This document shows, one piece after another, positions 23,930-36,333 of a stretch of 64,000 bases of DNA (its first letter is position 1; every line of letters starts with the position of its first letter). Source of the stretch: Diaporthe sp. PMI_573 (taxonomy: Eukaryota > Ascomycota > Sordariomycetes > Diaporthales > Diaporthaceae); the NCBI GenBank assembly GCA_021399435.1, contig JAJTUP010000084.1, positions 62,001 to 126,000 on the forward strand, given 5' to 3'. Under the pieces are notes generated by a model. That model ran no database searches. It was not told where the DNA came from and was given only the letters and a program-made list of their open reading frames with translations. Both the position numbers and the translations under genes were made by a program.

Positions 23930-25435
23930 GAATTAATAAGGCATTTTAAAGCCTTATTTGGCGATGCCTTTATTATAATATCTACAGAGTTGTTGTTGCC
24001 ATTTATCCATCATATCTTGTCGATTTCTTGTTGCTTATATACCTAATAAAGAAACATAATGTCTATTATAAGCCTCTTCTCCTTAGTAGTTTCCAGCTTT
24101 ACCAGATACTTGTAGAGCAAATAGAAATCCGTACAGATTACTAGAGGTATCCTTAGAATGTCTAATTAGTCTGTAATTAGCTTTAGAGTTGCCAAAATCA
24201 CAATTTCTATATTAAAGCCGGTAGCCATTCTATAGATCTTAGAAGCCAAAATGCTTTAAGTAACCCTTTTATACTTTATAAAGGACCAGTATATAATATT
24301 TCCTCTCAGCTTATATTGTAATACTGTGCCTTTAGCCTTTTTATTAACAAGAACTATTATAAAGCTAATTTAAGAGCTAAGGTCTCGATTATTGGTAAAC
24401 AAAGTATCTACAGAAACTATTAATCTAGCAGTCTTTAAGTTAATAGGGACATTTTATAGTTCTTGAGAAGGATTCTTTATCTACTATTTTAAACATTTAT
24501 TTAGCTTAGTACAGTCTTTCTTATTGGGCTTCTATACTTATACTGCTACGGAGAGATTAAATAAAGCTTCCGGTTAATAAATTAAAGCCAGATATATACT
24601 ATAAGCATATTACTTAAGATATCTCTAAGCAAAGTTATATAACTTTAGGTTAATTATAGTAATCTTTTTGCCTTAATTCTTCTACTAAAGAATAATAGAG
24701 TAATTAAAAGCTATTAATAGCTTGTTTTTATTAAATTCAATTATTTCTTTTAGCGTTAGAGTCTCCTTTTTCTTGTAACAAATCTCTGCTTCCTTAATCT
24801 TTTGATCTTTTATAGCTAAGAATTTCGGGGTATCTAGTAGTAAAGTATTATCTGTCTATATTTTAATAATGGCAAATTCCTCTTTGCTACCTGTAGAAAT
24901 TAGAAGACATAAATTAAATATTAAACTCTATATGTCTAGCTTCTTATAGTAATGGTGGTAGTATGTTGTCTATTAGTAAACCCTGGCTTTGGCAATACTG
25001 TAGAGAGATTTTACGACCCTTATAATTGTTTTGGGTAGATACTAAGCTTGTAATTTAAAAGGTAGCCAAGCTAGAATCTTATAAAAAGGAGCTAATTTTG
25101 ACTAAGAATATATCTATATAATATCTTGTAGCTTAATGCTTGTACCCACGGTATCTATTAAGCTGGGTGCTAGAGCTACGAGAAGTTGTTAACTGGCTTG
25201 CTAAATTATTGGCAACTATATAAAGATGTTTCTCTTGTCCTTATTATTATGCCTCTAAATAATTAAGCAAGACTTTTTATAGGGTACTTTAGTCTTTTCT
25301 TTAATCTCTTATACTATTTAAGAGTTAAATAGGCAAAGAGTACTATAAACCTTTAAATTAAAACGTTTAAAGCAAAAGATACCTTAGGCGATAAGATTGT
25401 TAATCTTTTTAGCGTTAGAAGCTTTAAAGGGTTTG
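23930..25435 (-). pseudogene. Copia B reverse transcriptase and RNase H relic
   Basis: On the minus strand the text LLYKYLVKLETTKEKRLIID (near 24140-24080) matches copia A's RNase H region, as does the upstream RT text. Many stops. The frame ends abruptly at the X element at 25441, where copia A continues into the integrase tail. Confidence 0.78.
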
Positions 25436-25440
25436 CTAGT

Positions 25441-25981
25441 TGTTAAACGGAAACGCTTGTGTGGGCGCTGCACGTAAGGGGTTACCCTAGACTTCACGTA
25501 GGGAGTTACCCTAGACTTGGCACTTTTTCGGCTAAGTGCCTATGTGGCGTGCGCGCCGGCAGATGAGTTTGGTGGCCGTGAGTCGATTTTTTGGGCTATT
25601 TTAAGACCCTAACTTCGTACCTCTGCATTACCCTTATTTCTTACCCAAAAAGTTTGTAACCTAGTTCATTAGATAGCCTGATTTCTGAAGTTTATCTGTA
25701 TTTAGTTTGGTTACTGTCAGGGTTAGGGTTGGCTAATTATTTAAAGCCAAAGATAGTGGGTCCGAGGGCCGAATTTTCCGGCCTCCCTATCTGCGCACCA
25801 GAGCCAACCCACGCGTGCCCAAGGGTAAGACGATGTCGGAGGGACTGTGAGGAGGGCTGACAGAAGCCCACTCAAATTCAATGCAAAGTTGTCCGAACCA
25901 TTCTCAATCGTCCCAACTCGCCTCCAGGCACCCTGCTGCGACCCTGCCACACACACACTGCTGAAGGCACTAACCTTTAGA
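25441..25981 (+). mobile_element. Element X copy 1 (solo-LTR-like, 541 bp)
   Basis: Starts tgttaaacggaaacgcttg and ends ctaacctttaga. Its left flank is CTAGT (25436-25440) and its right flank ATGTT (25982-25986), so the two sides do not match each other. They match the flanks of copy 2 instead. It is GC-richer and far less RIP-mutated than the copia around it, so it is a later arrival. Size, TG start and 5-bp target duplications (intact in copy 3) suggest a solo LTR. No full-length parent is present in the window. Confidence 0.85.
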
Positions 25982-28900
25982 ATGTTTTTCGACGTTTTTA
26001 TTACTTTTGTCATTATTGTAGAATTTACTATTTATGTTTTACTATACTAAACGTTTGCTACTATTGCTATTGTTATTCTTTTCTTTGTTATAACAATTAC
26101 CTTCTTGTAATGTTTTTCCTCTATTCTCCCTAAAAAGTACCTAGAAGGCTGTTTTAGAGCCTTGTTTTCTACTCTTAACCTTTATTGTCTTCCCTTTTGT
26201 CTGCTTTTTTAGGCACAAATAGTATAGATTGCTGCTATATATATTTTATTTGCGGTTACTAAATTTACTACATTTTTCTACTACTTTCTGTATATCTATT
26301 ACTGCTTTCCCTTATACTTATGTTTTGCTATTCTTTTCTTTTCTTCTATATTAAAAACAAGAAAGAAGGAAGGCTCTATATGTAAAACTGTATTATAATA
26401 TTCCTGTTTGCCAAAGACTACTACCTGTAGGTAAATGGTAAACTTGAGTCGGTTAGAAGTTATAGTAGTAATTATTACGATATCTTTCTTAGTAACTTTA
26501 TTAGCAGTTTACAATTATAATAGCGAAACGGGAAATGCCGGTTGCCGCTACTAACTCTTTTCTTAAGAGTCTAGCGGCAAGTAAATATTTAGAAATAACT
26601 GCTGAGGAGAAAATAAAGGCCGACGCTATTATAAGCTGTTTCTACGCGGTATTAAAGGCCGACTGGGCAAAAGTTAACCTATCTTTAATTAATATACTGG
26701 TTAATACCAACAGTGTCGATAAGAAACAAGCCACTATATATATTTTTAATGTAATGGAGAGTATCTGTTAAATATAATATATTGATAATGGCTTCTTGCT
26801 TAATACCTAGTTTTACTTTAAAGGCTGGATCTCTAAGATAATTAGCAAAGCTTGTACCGGCTAGAAGAGAAAGCTTTGTAATCTTACTTATCAGCAAGAT
26901 ATTTACCTCGGCCTATAGGGAAGACTAATTAAGCTATAGATAGATATATTCTTTACCTATAACAGATGCCCTAACTAGCCGGCGGAAAAGCTTACCGTAT
27001 ATATTATTTATCTTTAATTATGGTTTTATGATATCTCTATAAGGGCTAGGAAAGACATAGCCTAAGCTTATAATAGTTTTATTTAGCTTCTAGGTCCTCC
27101 GATAGATATTATTAATAACATTATTGTAAAGATTATAGAAGAAAGCATCGTCTCTTAATCTTTACCAAAAAATATATCTTAACTAGGACAGGTAACTAGC
27201 ACTATATTAAAGTTATAATAAGAAGCAATATAAGCTTTATACAGCTAAGACTCTTTACTACCAACAAAGTTTTTATCTAATACTAGATAGTTATAAGATA
27301 CTGTATGGCTATAAGACTGGCAAAGTAATATTCGGTAATATAAGTAACCCGACTAAATATTTTCTAGTATTATGTATTTTACCGGATTTTTAGGACCAAA
27401 CCCGGTAATACCAGACCTAGAAGATCTATATTATATATTATCTTTAAGAAACCAGGGATATATAGATTTAGAACCTAACAAGGTTACCTTCTTTTTAAAG
27501 ATATAGGATTGGAGACTAAAGTAGTTAGGCAATATCTATAATTTTCTTAACAACAAGATATACATTATATTTTCTTTTGCCAGATTATATAATATTATTT
27601 TACTATAATTTTATATAAATCTTTCTATAATTCTTACTAGCTATACTAAACTATACTAAATTATATATATTAGTTTTAGTATAGAGTTTTTTAAAGTATA
27701 TAAAAGACTTAAACAATATTTTAATACTAATATTAATTATTAACAATACTATAATAATTAGATAATAATAATGTTTAATACCCTTTATTATAATAAGAAT
27801 AATTTTAAAAAGAATTCTTATAAGGTTTTTATAATATTTCTTAATAAGCTATAACTATATTAACAAGCTTTTAGCCTTAACTATTAGGGTAATAAGATGT
27901 TATAAATAACTATACTTTAAGCTTACTCTAGAGTATCGGAGCTTAAATATATACTCTTTATACTATAAGTATTGTATAAATAATTTTTTTAAGACTTAAG
28001 ATTGTTACTTAAGCTAAGCATTAATTATATAATCTTTTAATAATTTCTTTAAAAAGAGGATATTGGCGCCAAAAAGATATACTATCTTAATTATCAGTAT
28101 ATAAATAACGCGTAATAGAGACGCGGAGCAGGCTTTTAGCCTAAATATAGCCACGGAAGCTTCTATAGTAATAACTACTACCGTGGTAATAACCATCACT
28201 ATAGTAATGGCCGCCGCTATAATAATAGCCGCCGCTATAATAATAACTATAGCCATGGCTATTATTAAAAGTACTGCTTTATCTATAGAAAAGAAAGATA
28301 CTAGTCTTTAAATTATACTTTTAAGAAATATTAGAAAGTATATAGACAGTATTTCTCTATCTATAATATCAAGAGATACTTAGCTTTTAATACTAACTTT
28401 ACTTTCTTTCTTACTAACTTTAAAGGTTTTAACATCTTGTTAGAAGATAAAGATAACAAATAAAAAGACAATTTAGATAGCTATAAAAAAGCTTAGCAAT
28501 TTCTTACTAATACTTCTTTTCTATACTAACTTAACCCTAAAGAAGCCAACAAGTCTAATAATATCATTATCCCAGCTAGTTAATTTATACTAGAAGAGAG
28601 ATACTCTTAAAATAAATTTTAAGGCATTATTCTAGACACTAGAGCAGCTTAATTCTTAACTACTAATTATAAGTAGTTTCTTGCTTTAAGCCAGAATAAC
28701 CCAGCCATTATACTAGACGCCAGTCATACCAGGAAAGCCGTTATTAAGTTTAAAAAGGGATCCCAACTTATATTACTCAGGATAATAACTATAAAGACCG
28801 CTATTAGGCTTATAACTTTCTATATTATAGATATCTCTATTTTTTTTCTAATATATATTTAAAATATAGACAAGCTAGAGATCTTCTTTTAAAATACTAC

Positions 28901-30311
28901 CAACAAGTTAGTATTAACATAAATATTAGGCCCTAAAATAACTATTTCTATAACTTAAAAATAGGGTTATCTATAGTTCTTTCTAAGCAACTATAAGGTA
29001 GGTATATTTTTTATAAAAAACAAATTACAACATCTTTATCATTATTTTAGCCACCTAGCCGTAAATTAACTTTATCAGCTACTATAAAATGTCAGCTATA
29101 ATCCTAATATTAGTATACTTAAAGTTATTAATAAGTTCTACCATTATTATTAACTAAAGAATACTACCCCAAGATAATTTAAATTTAATCTTAAAAATAA
29201 TTACAACTTTAACTACAAGATTATTACCAACATTATATATCTTAATAAAAAGCCGGTTTTATATATTATTAATTCCAGAACATCTTTTTAGGTTAGAAGA
29301 TTTCTTACTTTATTATCTATAAAAAACACATAAAAAGCTCTTTATATAGTATAAATCAATACATACTTAGGTCCTTCTAATTGCTTAGCTTATAATGCTA
29401 GTACTAACTTTGCTTTAGCTAAATTTAGAAATAAAGCAAGGCTTATAGAGATTATATATAAATAGATTCCTATAGAAGCTTATTAGTTAATTAGCAAGAT
29501 TAAGCAATATTACAGACTATTCTAACAGATATTTAAGATTCTCTACACTAAATTAGGAGGAATCTTTTTAAAAGATATTATTTTTTAAACAGTACTAAAG
29601 GCCATAAATAATACTACCAGCCCAGACAGGCTAGTACCTACTCTACTTATCTTTAATACTTTTTTACAGGTAAACCTAGACTTACTGTTTATATTATTAA
29701 TACTAAAGTATACTAAGGCCATTATTAAGGTAATATAAGATCTTTAAAAATACTATACCGAGAAGCAAATTACAGGAACTTTTAATACTTAGAATAGCCT
29801 AGATACTACTAGCGTTTTAAATACACCGCTATAATTAGAAATACTTATTTAGCAGGAGAAAGAAGGCTAGGAAGGCCTATACAAGCTGATAGTAATTAAT
29901 AGCTATAATATTATTCTTAACCTTCTTAACGGACCTATAAAGTTTAAATCAACTATTATTTAGGAATACTTCTAAGATAATAAAAACCTTCTGCCCGAGT
30001 TTTTATTAGGTAGTAGACTAGAAGCAGGTTTGTTACCTGCTTTAAAAGGTGGTAGGCCTGGTATAGATCTATTACCTACTTTAAATGGCGGGCCTGGTAT
30101 AAATCTATTATCGGCTTTAGATAGCAGCCGGTTTAAAGCAGGTCTACTACCCGCTTTAAACCATGGCGGCATCCCGGCTCTAATGTAAAGACGGGGCCGA
30201 CCTCTAGGATTAAAGAATAAGCCAAAATTATTAACAACCTTCCTTAATTAGAAAGAGAAAGACAACTATACCCTATTGCTAAAACTTCGCCAAGATAGCG
30301 TAATTACAAGT
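25982..30311 (+). pseudogene. Copia B leader end, gag and integrase (inverted segment)
   Basis: Reads on plus, opposite to the rest of copia B. 26400-26460 matches the copia A leader at 10530-10580, and gag starts near 26535 (MPVAATNSFLKSLAASKYLE). The basic Asn/Tyr/Arg/Ser-rich zone lies near 28110-28260, pre-integrase at about 29020-29110 and the integrase core at about 29200-29960. The integrase tail ends at 30311, where copia A would continue into RT. Stops throughout. Confidence 0.8.
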
Positions 30312-30316
30312 ACTAG

Positions 30317-30842
30317 TCTAAAGGTTAGTGCCTTCAGCAGTGTGTGTATGGCAGGGTCGCAGCAGGGTGCCTGGAGGCGAGTTGGGACGATTGAGAGTGG
30401 TTCGGACAACTTTGCATTGAATTTGAGTGGGCTTCTGTCAGCCCTCCTCACAGTCCCTCCGACATCGTCTTACCCTTGGGCACGCGTGGGTTGGCTCTGG
30501 TGCGCAGATAGGGAGGCCGGAAAATTCGGCCCTCAGACCCACTATCTTTGACTTTAAATAACCAGCCAACCCTAACCCTGACAGTAACCAAACTAAATAC
30601 AGATAAACTTTAGAAATCAGACTATCTAATAAGCTAAGTTACATGCTTTTTGGGTAAGAAATAAGGGTAATGCAGAGGTACGAAGTTAGGGTCTTAAAAC
30701 AGCCCAAAAAATCGGCTCACGGCCACCAAACTCATCTGCCGGCGTGCACGCCCCATGGGCACTTAGAGAAAATCCAGTGCCAAGTCTAGGGTAACTCCTT
30801 ACGTGAAGGGCCCACGCCGAATTTGAGCGTTTCCGTTTAACA
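30317..30842 (-). mobile_element. Element X copy 2 (526 bp, reverse orientation)
   Basis: Reverse complement of copy 1 with a few small deletions (one of the two gggtaac-type repeats near the TG end is missing). Flanks are ACTAG (30312-30316) and AACAT (30843-30847). These are the reverse complements of the outer flank and the inner flank of copy 1. Confidence 0.85.
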
Positions 30843-30847
30843 AACAT

Positions 30848-31505
30848 AATTAATATAGGAAAACACTCTAAAGACTTGCCTATAGATACTTGGTAATAGT
30901 TAAGTATAGTTTCTAAAGAATTATAGTGTTGCTAGTAAAGAATACTAATATATTATAGCAGTCGCAACTTTAAGTAAATAAATTATATAGCATTTGGGTA
31001 GTAACGCTATACCTTTTCTTAACTAGCGCCCCTAACGGTTATAGTTACTGTAGGTAGTACAACAATAGTCAGAAGGCATTTAGTAGGTAGTCAAGGGTTT
31101 AATAAAGGATTCTTTTAGCCTCAAAAAAAGTGTTTCTAAAGGCTTTTGTCGATTTACACATTTGCTTAGTCAGATTCTTAAGGGTATAAATAGGTGGGTC
31201 GTTATAAGAGGTATTTGTAACATTCTTAATAGTATTTTCTTATATAATAAAGTATACCGATAGGCTTCTTTCTTCTCTTTTTTATATCTAGAGGATAAAC
31301 CAGCAAGTTTTAAAAAAAAAGTTAGTATTTTAAGGACTAATTATTACCACTTAGCAATAAGCATATTAAATATTAGTATACTAAATAATAATAATCATAG
31401 TATAGATATTGCCCATTAAAACGGATTAAAAGCATATAGTGACGGTAATAGCAATCTACCTCTTCCTATCTTACTATTAGGGATTGCCAAGTAATTACTA
31501 ATCAG
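30848..31505 (-). pseudogene. Copia B 5' leader relic
   Basis: Untranslated leader: minus-strand text matches copia A between its 5' LTR and about 10150 (for example gcactctaaagacttgcct-type words). No coding sequence. Confidence 0.65.
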
Positions 31506-31888
31506 TGTTAGTTAGGCATAGTAATGAGTAATTACTTAAAGAATACCAAAGTAGCTGTAAATAGCTTTAATTCGGTAGTAGTATTATGTGGCGCTTTTGG
31601 CTAATCTTGGCGAAAGCCAAAGCCCCTACCTAAATATTGGCTAGAAGCGCTGACTAATCTAGCTGACTAATCTATTATATATAGACCCTTTGGCCAATTA
31701 GGGCTGCTGCCGGGAAACCTAGCAGGTAACTAATTGACCAGGGTCTGCCAGCTGGTATCGATTTGACGCGGACCGATCGTTATCTTATCGCTGCCCCTCT
31801 GTGGGGTCAGCGCTAGCCTCATCTATAGACCCTGTACCCCTGAATTCCAACAATGCCTGGTCGGCATTGTCACGCTACAGAATCCACA
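31506..31888 (-). repeat. 5' LTR of copia B (right side)
   Basis: Starts tgttagttaggcatag and ends acagaatccaca. Same length as the left LTR (383 bp). Confidence 0.88.
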
Positions 31889-31932
31889 AATATAAAATAA
31901 ATTTAATAAAAAGTATTTTAATATAAGTATAA

Positions 31933-32356
31933 TGTTACAACTATGACAGAAATAGGACCAACAGTTGGCTCTGTAAAGAAACAACCCCACTTGGCCAGCA
32001 CACTAGCCAAGCAAACGGCGCAAGGCACTTAGCTACAAACATATAACCTAACCCAGGGTTAGGGTTACAACGGATTACTAGTGCTCACCAAGCCTTAGTA
32101 AGCATTACTAAGCCCTATTAAGCTTTAATAAGCCTTACTAAAGAGATGAATATATAAGAACATACTTGTTACCAAATAGCTAGATAGTATAGATAGCTTT
32201 TTAGTAGTTAATCTAATTATTTACTCTTAAATAGCTTTTATTAGCTTATAATTATTATATAGAACTTATATTACTTAACTACTACCTTATTATATATCTT
32301 AAATATAAACCTTAATCTACTTGGTTTATAAGACCTAGGAAACCTTAATTATTACA
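31933..32356 (+). repeat. Putative 5' LTR of gypsy relic G2
   Basis: Starts tgttacaactatgacag and ends ccttaattattaca, about 424 bp. Internally it has a degenerate array of aagccttactaagc-like words at 32080-32140 and an agggttagggtt word near 32052-32067. It precedes a gag relic at the right distance. No second copy was found at the other end, so this is inferred from position and terminal bases. Confidence 0.5.
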
Positions 32357-32559
32357 TTTTAACTGCTCTTATTTATATGTTATAATGTAGACTTTAAGCA
32401 ATATTGCATGTAATACCTTTATAATATTTAAATTTAGAAACAACTTCCTGCAGCACAACCTCCAATAGGAATTAAATAACGCTAATAATAACACCAGTAA
32501 TAACAATAATAAAATAACCAACAAGCAACTCTAAGAGCTAGTTAGCAAAGTTAATTACT

Positions 32560-33540
32560 TTTATACCTTTATTAATAGGCAAGCCAAACAGAACAAGGAA
32601 ATGGAAGCACTTAAGAAGGAAGTTACCACCCTCTAGGCTACTGCTGCTATTGTTAACACTTTAATTCCAACTAAGGAAAACGTTAAGCTTAATAGTTTAA
32701 CCTTATATAATGGGACCTTAGGCTAATTGTAGCCTTACCTTACTTAAGTTAAGGCCTACTAACACTTTAACCATATGAACAGCTAAGCGGATAGAAAGCG
32801 GATTATACATGCAGCCTTATTCCTTAAGGAAAAAGTACTCGCCTAGTTTAAACCCTACCTTACAAACTTTATTAACACTAAAGAATTTAAAAAGTGCAAG
32901 TAGAAGACTTAGGAAAAGTTTAGCAAGTACGAAAACTATAAAAACACCCTTTAAGCCCTATTTTAGGATCCTAATAAAAAAAGATAGGCTAAAAGAGAAT
33001 TATTAAAACTGTAATAAAAAGGCCTAGCCTTAGCCTATACGGTAAAGTTTAGAAGAATTTGCGCTTAAATTAATTTTATATATAATACTAAGATCTTTAT
33101 ATTTTACTAAGAACTAAAAGAAGAAGTAAAGAACAAGTTAGCTAAATATAATTAACTTAACAACTTTTTATAGCACATTAAACTAGCTATTAAACTTAAT
33201 AATAGGCTTTTTAAAAGATGCTAGGAGAAATATGGTAATAATCCTAAACCATTTTAGTAAAACAACTTAAGAAATAAGCCTAATACTAGGAAAAGGTACA
33301 ACTATAACTACTTAACCTAATAAGAATAACAATTTGAACTTATAAAACTTAATACGGCTTAACGAAACCTAATAAGCAAGAAAGACATCAAATGCTATAA
33401 TTGTAATAAAATAGGATATTATATTAGAAAATGCTATAGCAAAAAGAAGAAATACTAAAAGCTGGTACCTAATAACGCTAAATAAGCTAATGTTGCCTTA
33501 TATAAGAAAGAAGTAATACACTTTAAGCAATAATAAGAAC
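32560..33540 (+). pseudogene. G2 gag relic with CCHC knuckle
   Basis: The zinc knuckle at 33393-33434 reads CYNCNKIGYYIRKC; the His of the CCHC motif is Tyr, again the CAC/CAT to TAC/TAT change expected from RIP. Upstream gag text includes FINTKEFKKCK. The frame is broken by many stops. Confidence 0.7.
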
Positions 33541-33544
33541 TTTC

Positions 33545-34200
33545 TTGGAGGTCACGTGAGGATCGAGGAGATGATTATGTAATCAAGTAATAATAGTATA
33601 AAGATAAAAGTATTATTGTTGGATTTTTCTCGTTGCTTGCTTTCTTTTTAATATCTAGCTTATTCTCGAGAGAGAACCCGCTTATTTATAGCTTTAAAAG
33701 AGGGTCTATAGAATATTCGAGAATTTATTAATTACTAATTACCAAGTGGTAATTAGTAATCCATTAGCTAATAATTAGCATATTATTATATAATATAGAA
33801 TTCCTTAGAAGTGGGTCGAATAGACTAGATCCAAAGAAGGTGGGTCGAGGCGTATATATAGTTTCCGCCTACCCACTAGGTGGAAGGTTCTAGAAACCGG
33901 CTTACGTAAGCAGATTACGTAAGCATATATTATTAGCTTATATTATAGTATGGGTTATTAGTATGCAAGATATATAGGTCTTAGCCTTATAGCCCTAATA
34001 ATTAATAAGTTATTAAAGAAAGAAATATTTTTATTTATTTATTATTTGGGCTTTTTATTCTTTTATTTTATTTCGGGGGTTTATTATATATAAGTAATAT
34101 ATATTATTATAATCCTTATTTTATTTAGTATTACATAAGCGCGTCTGCTTACATAATCGGGCTAATATACTTATAAACTTAAGGCTACCTACTATATTTA
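33545..34200. mobile_element. Unresolved insert between G2 gag and pol
   Basis: This stretch is less decayed than its surroundings and interrupts the gag-pol text. It begins near ggtcacgtgaggatcgagg and contains the palindromic word gcttacgtaagc twice (33900-33928, second copy with one change), with a related cttacata word near 34148. No coding sequence. It may be a solo LTR or a non-autonomous element; exact ends and target duplication could not be fixed. Confidence 0.4.
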
Positions 34201-36208
34201 CAATATAATAATGTACAACTAGTGCTAAGTTTATTTAAAAAGGGACTTAAACTACTAGTAAATCTTTTATAACCTAGATGAAAAACAACTCCCATTTAAT
34301 AGGAAAATTATATTTAAAGTTAATTAAAACTATATGGATAAAGAATATAAAGCAATAATAGTTAATGTAAACTATAATAGCCTTCCTTTTGCATAATGCA
34401 ATAAAGAGAAATGCAAGAAGTACAAATAGGATAAGGCCTAATAGCAGCCTATACCTACAAACGGAGCCTACTAAACCATTAAAGCTATACATGCCTCCCT
34501 TAGCTGGGCAGCATGCTATAATAACAACTACCTAACATATCTATTAGATAAGAAAGAAGCTAACTGGTTCCCTAAGCCACCTAAGAAGATGCAACTAATA
34601 AAAGAGAAGCCTAAAATGCTTATAATAGGATAATAGAAAGACCTTTTCCTACTTGCCCTTAAACTAGTACTAGTGGAACTTATCCCTTAGAATATACTTG
34701 CACCTTAAGTATAGTAAAAGGAACTATAAGCTTACCTAAAATAAATACCCCTACTAGCCCTTAAAACTAATATTATAAAAGTTGTAATAGCAGGAAGAAC
34801 CTTTAAATATATCTTCTAGCATTTAAGAAAGGAGATTAAAAAGGATAAAGATATATAATAATCCCACCTAGCATATATCTTATATTAAAATATCTTTTAG
34901 ACTTTATATATTTATAATAGATGCAAAGAATATATTAGGGAAAAGGTAGTATAAGATTAGTTTCCCTAAAGGCATTTAAAGTAGGATATCTAAACAACCT
35001 ATAAGTGGAACAACCTTTAAGGATAGGTACTTAAGCGGCAACATGTTAATGCAAGCTACATTATATTTTAATTAAACCCTTAAACCCCCTTAGCTTACTT
35101 ATACTAACCTACTAAATAGAGAAATTATATTAAAGCGAAATGCTAAATATATATAAATAATAAACTTAAAGAATAGTATTAACTAAAATAATAAGGATAA
35201 ATTCTTAGTTTTATACAACTTATAATATATAAGGAAACTTTATTTCCCTATAAATGGTGAATAAACATTATATCTTATAGTATAAGAAGATAAAACCTTA
35301 TAAACTTAGCGTAGTAGATGAAATAAAAGTTGCTTATAGTAAAGGTATTATTAATATAAAGACTAATTATCTCCAACTGTAGATGCAAGGCTATATAAAG
35401 CAACTCTCTTTTAATATTACTAAGATAGTAAATTATTAGTTAACCTTAGAAATCCCCTAGTTAAGAAAGAATAAACCTTAGATAAATTAAACTACTAGCT
35501 AGATTTATTAGGTAAACCTTATTAGCTTAGTAAAAGGAATAATTAACATATTATAGGATAAGTAAAGCTTAGTTCCTAAAGGCAGCATAAAGGTGTGCAT
35601 TTAAACAAGCAAAGCAACCACCTTTTAAATAATAGGAGAGAAGAACTTAGTCCTTAGGCAGGCCTAAAAATAGCCCCTATACAAGTTAGCATAAACATAG
35701 TAAGAAAAAGGCGGTTTACTATAAACTAATATAAAAATATAGCAAACTATGCTGCTAGTATAAAAACGCATTAAAGAAATTTAGCAAGCGTTATAATAGA
35801 TATAGAAGATCTAGTATATGCAATATAAAAGTATATTAAAAGTTATAGTTACCTTACTAGCTGGAACTTTATAATAAGCGCTAAAGGCCTAAATAATTAG
35901 TATAATAAAACAAGTTAAGCTTATCCTTTAAAGATTTATTACCTACCTATAAAAAGCTAAGAAAGTAGAGAAGGATCCTTAGTTATTTATACCTTAGGAA
36001 TACTATAAGTATATTAAGCTATTTTTAGCTACACTTAAAACTAAACTACCTAAATATAATAAATAGGATTATAAGATACCCATAAAGGAAGGGATAATAG
36101 CAAAATTTTTAAAAATCTATAAACTTAATAAAACTCAGCTAAAGGCACTTAGGGAGTACCTTAATAAAAACCTAAAAAAAGGTTATATATAACTATTAAC
36201 TGTAGAAC

Positions 36209-36333
36209 AGGTAACGTTGACACCTAAATATAAGCTCTCTGGAGTAGCTGCCAACAGCAGCATGTTGCTTTTAGTGGTTATTTCTAGTGTAGCGGCTATT
36301 TCGTTCAACATTAACATTACTAGCTAGTTACCT
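36209..36333. mobile_element. 125-bp MITE-like insert in G2 reverse transcriptase
   Basis: Bounded by the inverted 7-mers aggtaac (36209-36215) and gttacct (36327-36333). It sits between KGYI and the KNGKLQLY block of RT, where relatives have only a few residues. Base composition is clearly richer in G and C than the RIP-mutated host element. No target duplication is certain. It cannot code for anything. Confidence 0.45.

Larger units (their letters stand above)
23408..31888 (-). mobile_element. Ty1/copia retrotransposon B with inverted core
   Basis: Bounded by 383-bp LTRs (23408-23790 and 31506-31888) in the same orientation and flanked by AACAT (23403-23407) and AATAT (31889-31893), a target duplication differing by one C-to-T. 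The LTRs are diverged relatives of those of copia A in reverse orientation, so the 5' LTR is on the right. RT and RNase H text reads on the minus strand at 23930-25435, and the 5' leader reads on minus at 30848-31505. The leader end, gag and integrase between (25982-30311) read on plus. Two inverted X elements sit exactly at both switch points. Without them the element is about 7.4 kb, like copia A. Heavily RIP-mutated. Confidence 0.88.

Noticed and set aside
28014..28256. Hydrophobic Ile/Val/Ala-rich minus-strand frame resembling a membrane protein
   Set aside because: It is the complement of the Asn/Tyr/Ser-rich gag repeat zone of copia B; the hydrophobicity is an antisense artefact.
28140..30130. 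Possible CRISPR or satellite array from repeated words
   Set aside because: The repeated words near 28150-28260 and 29990-30180 are coding low-complexity of copia gag and the integrase tail, with no regular spacer structure; CRISPR is not expected in a fungal nuclear genome.
34274..34492. Minus-strand frame with membrane-like stretches
   Set aside because: Antisense to the gag-pol junction text of gypsy G2 in AT-rich RIP DNA; AT-rich antisense frames often look like membrane segments.
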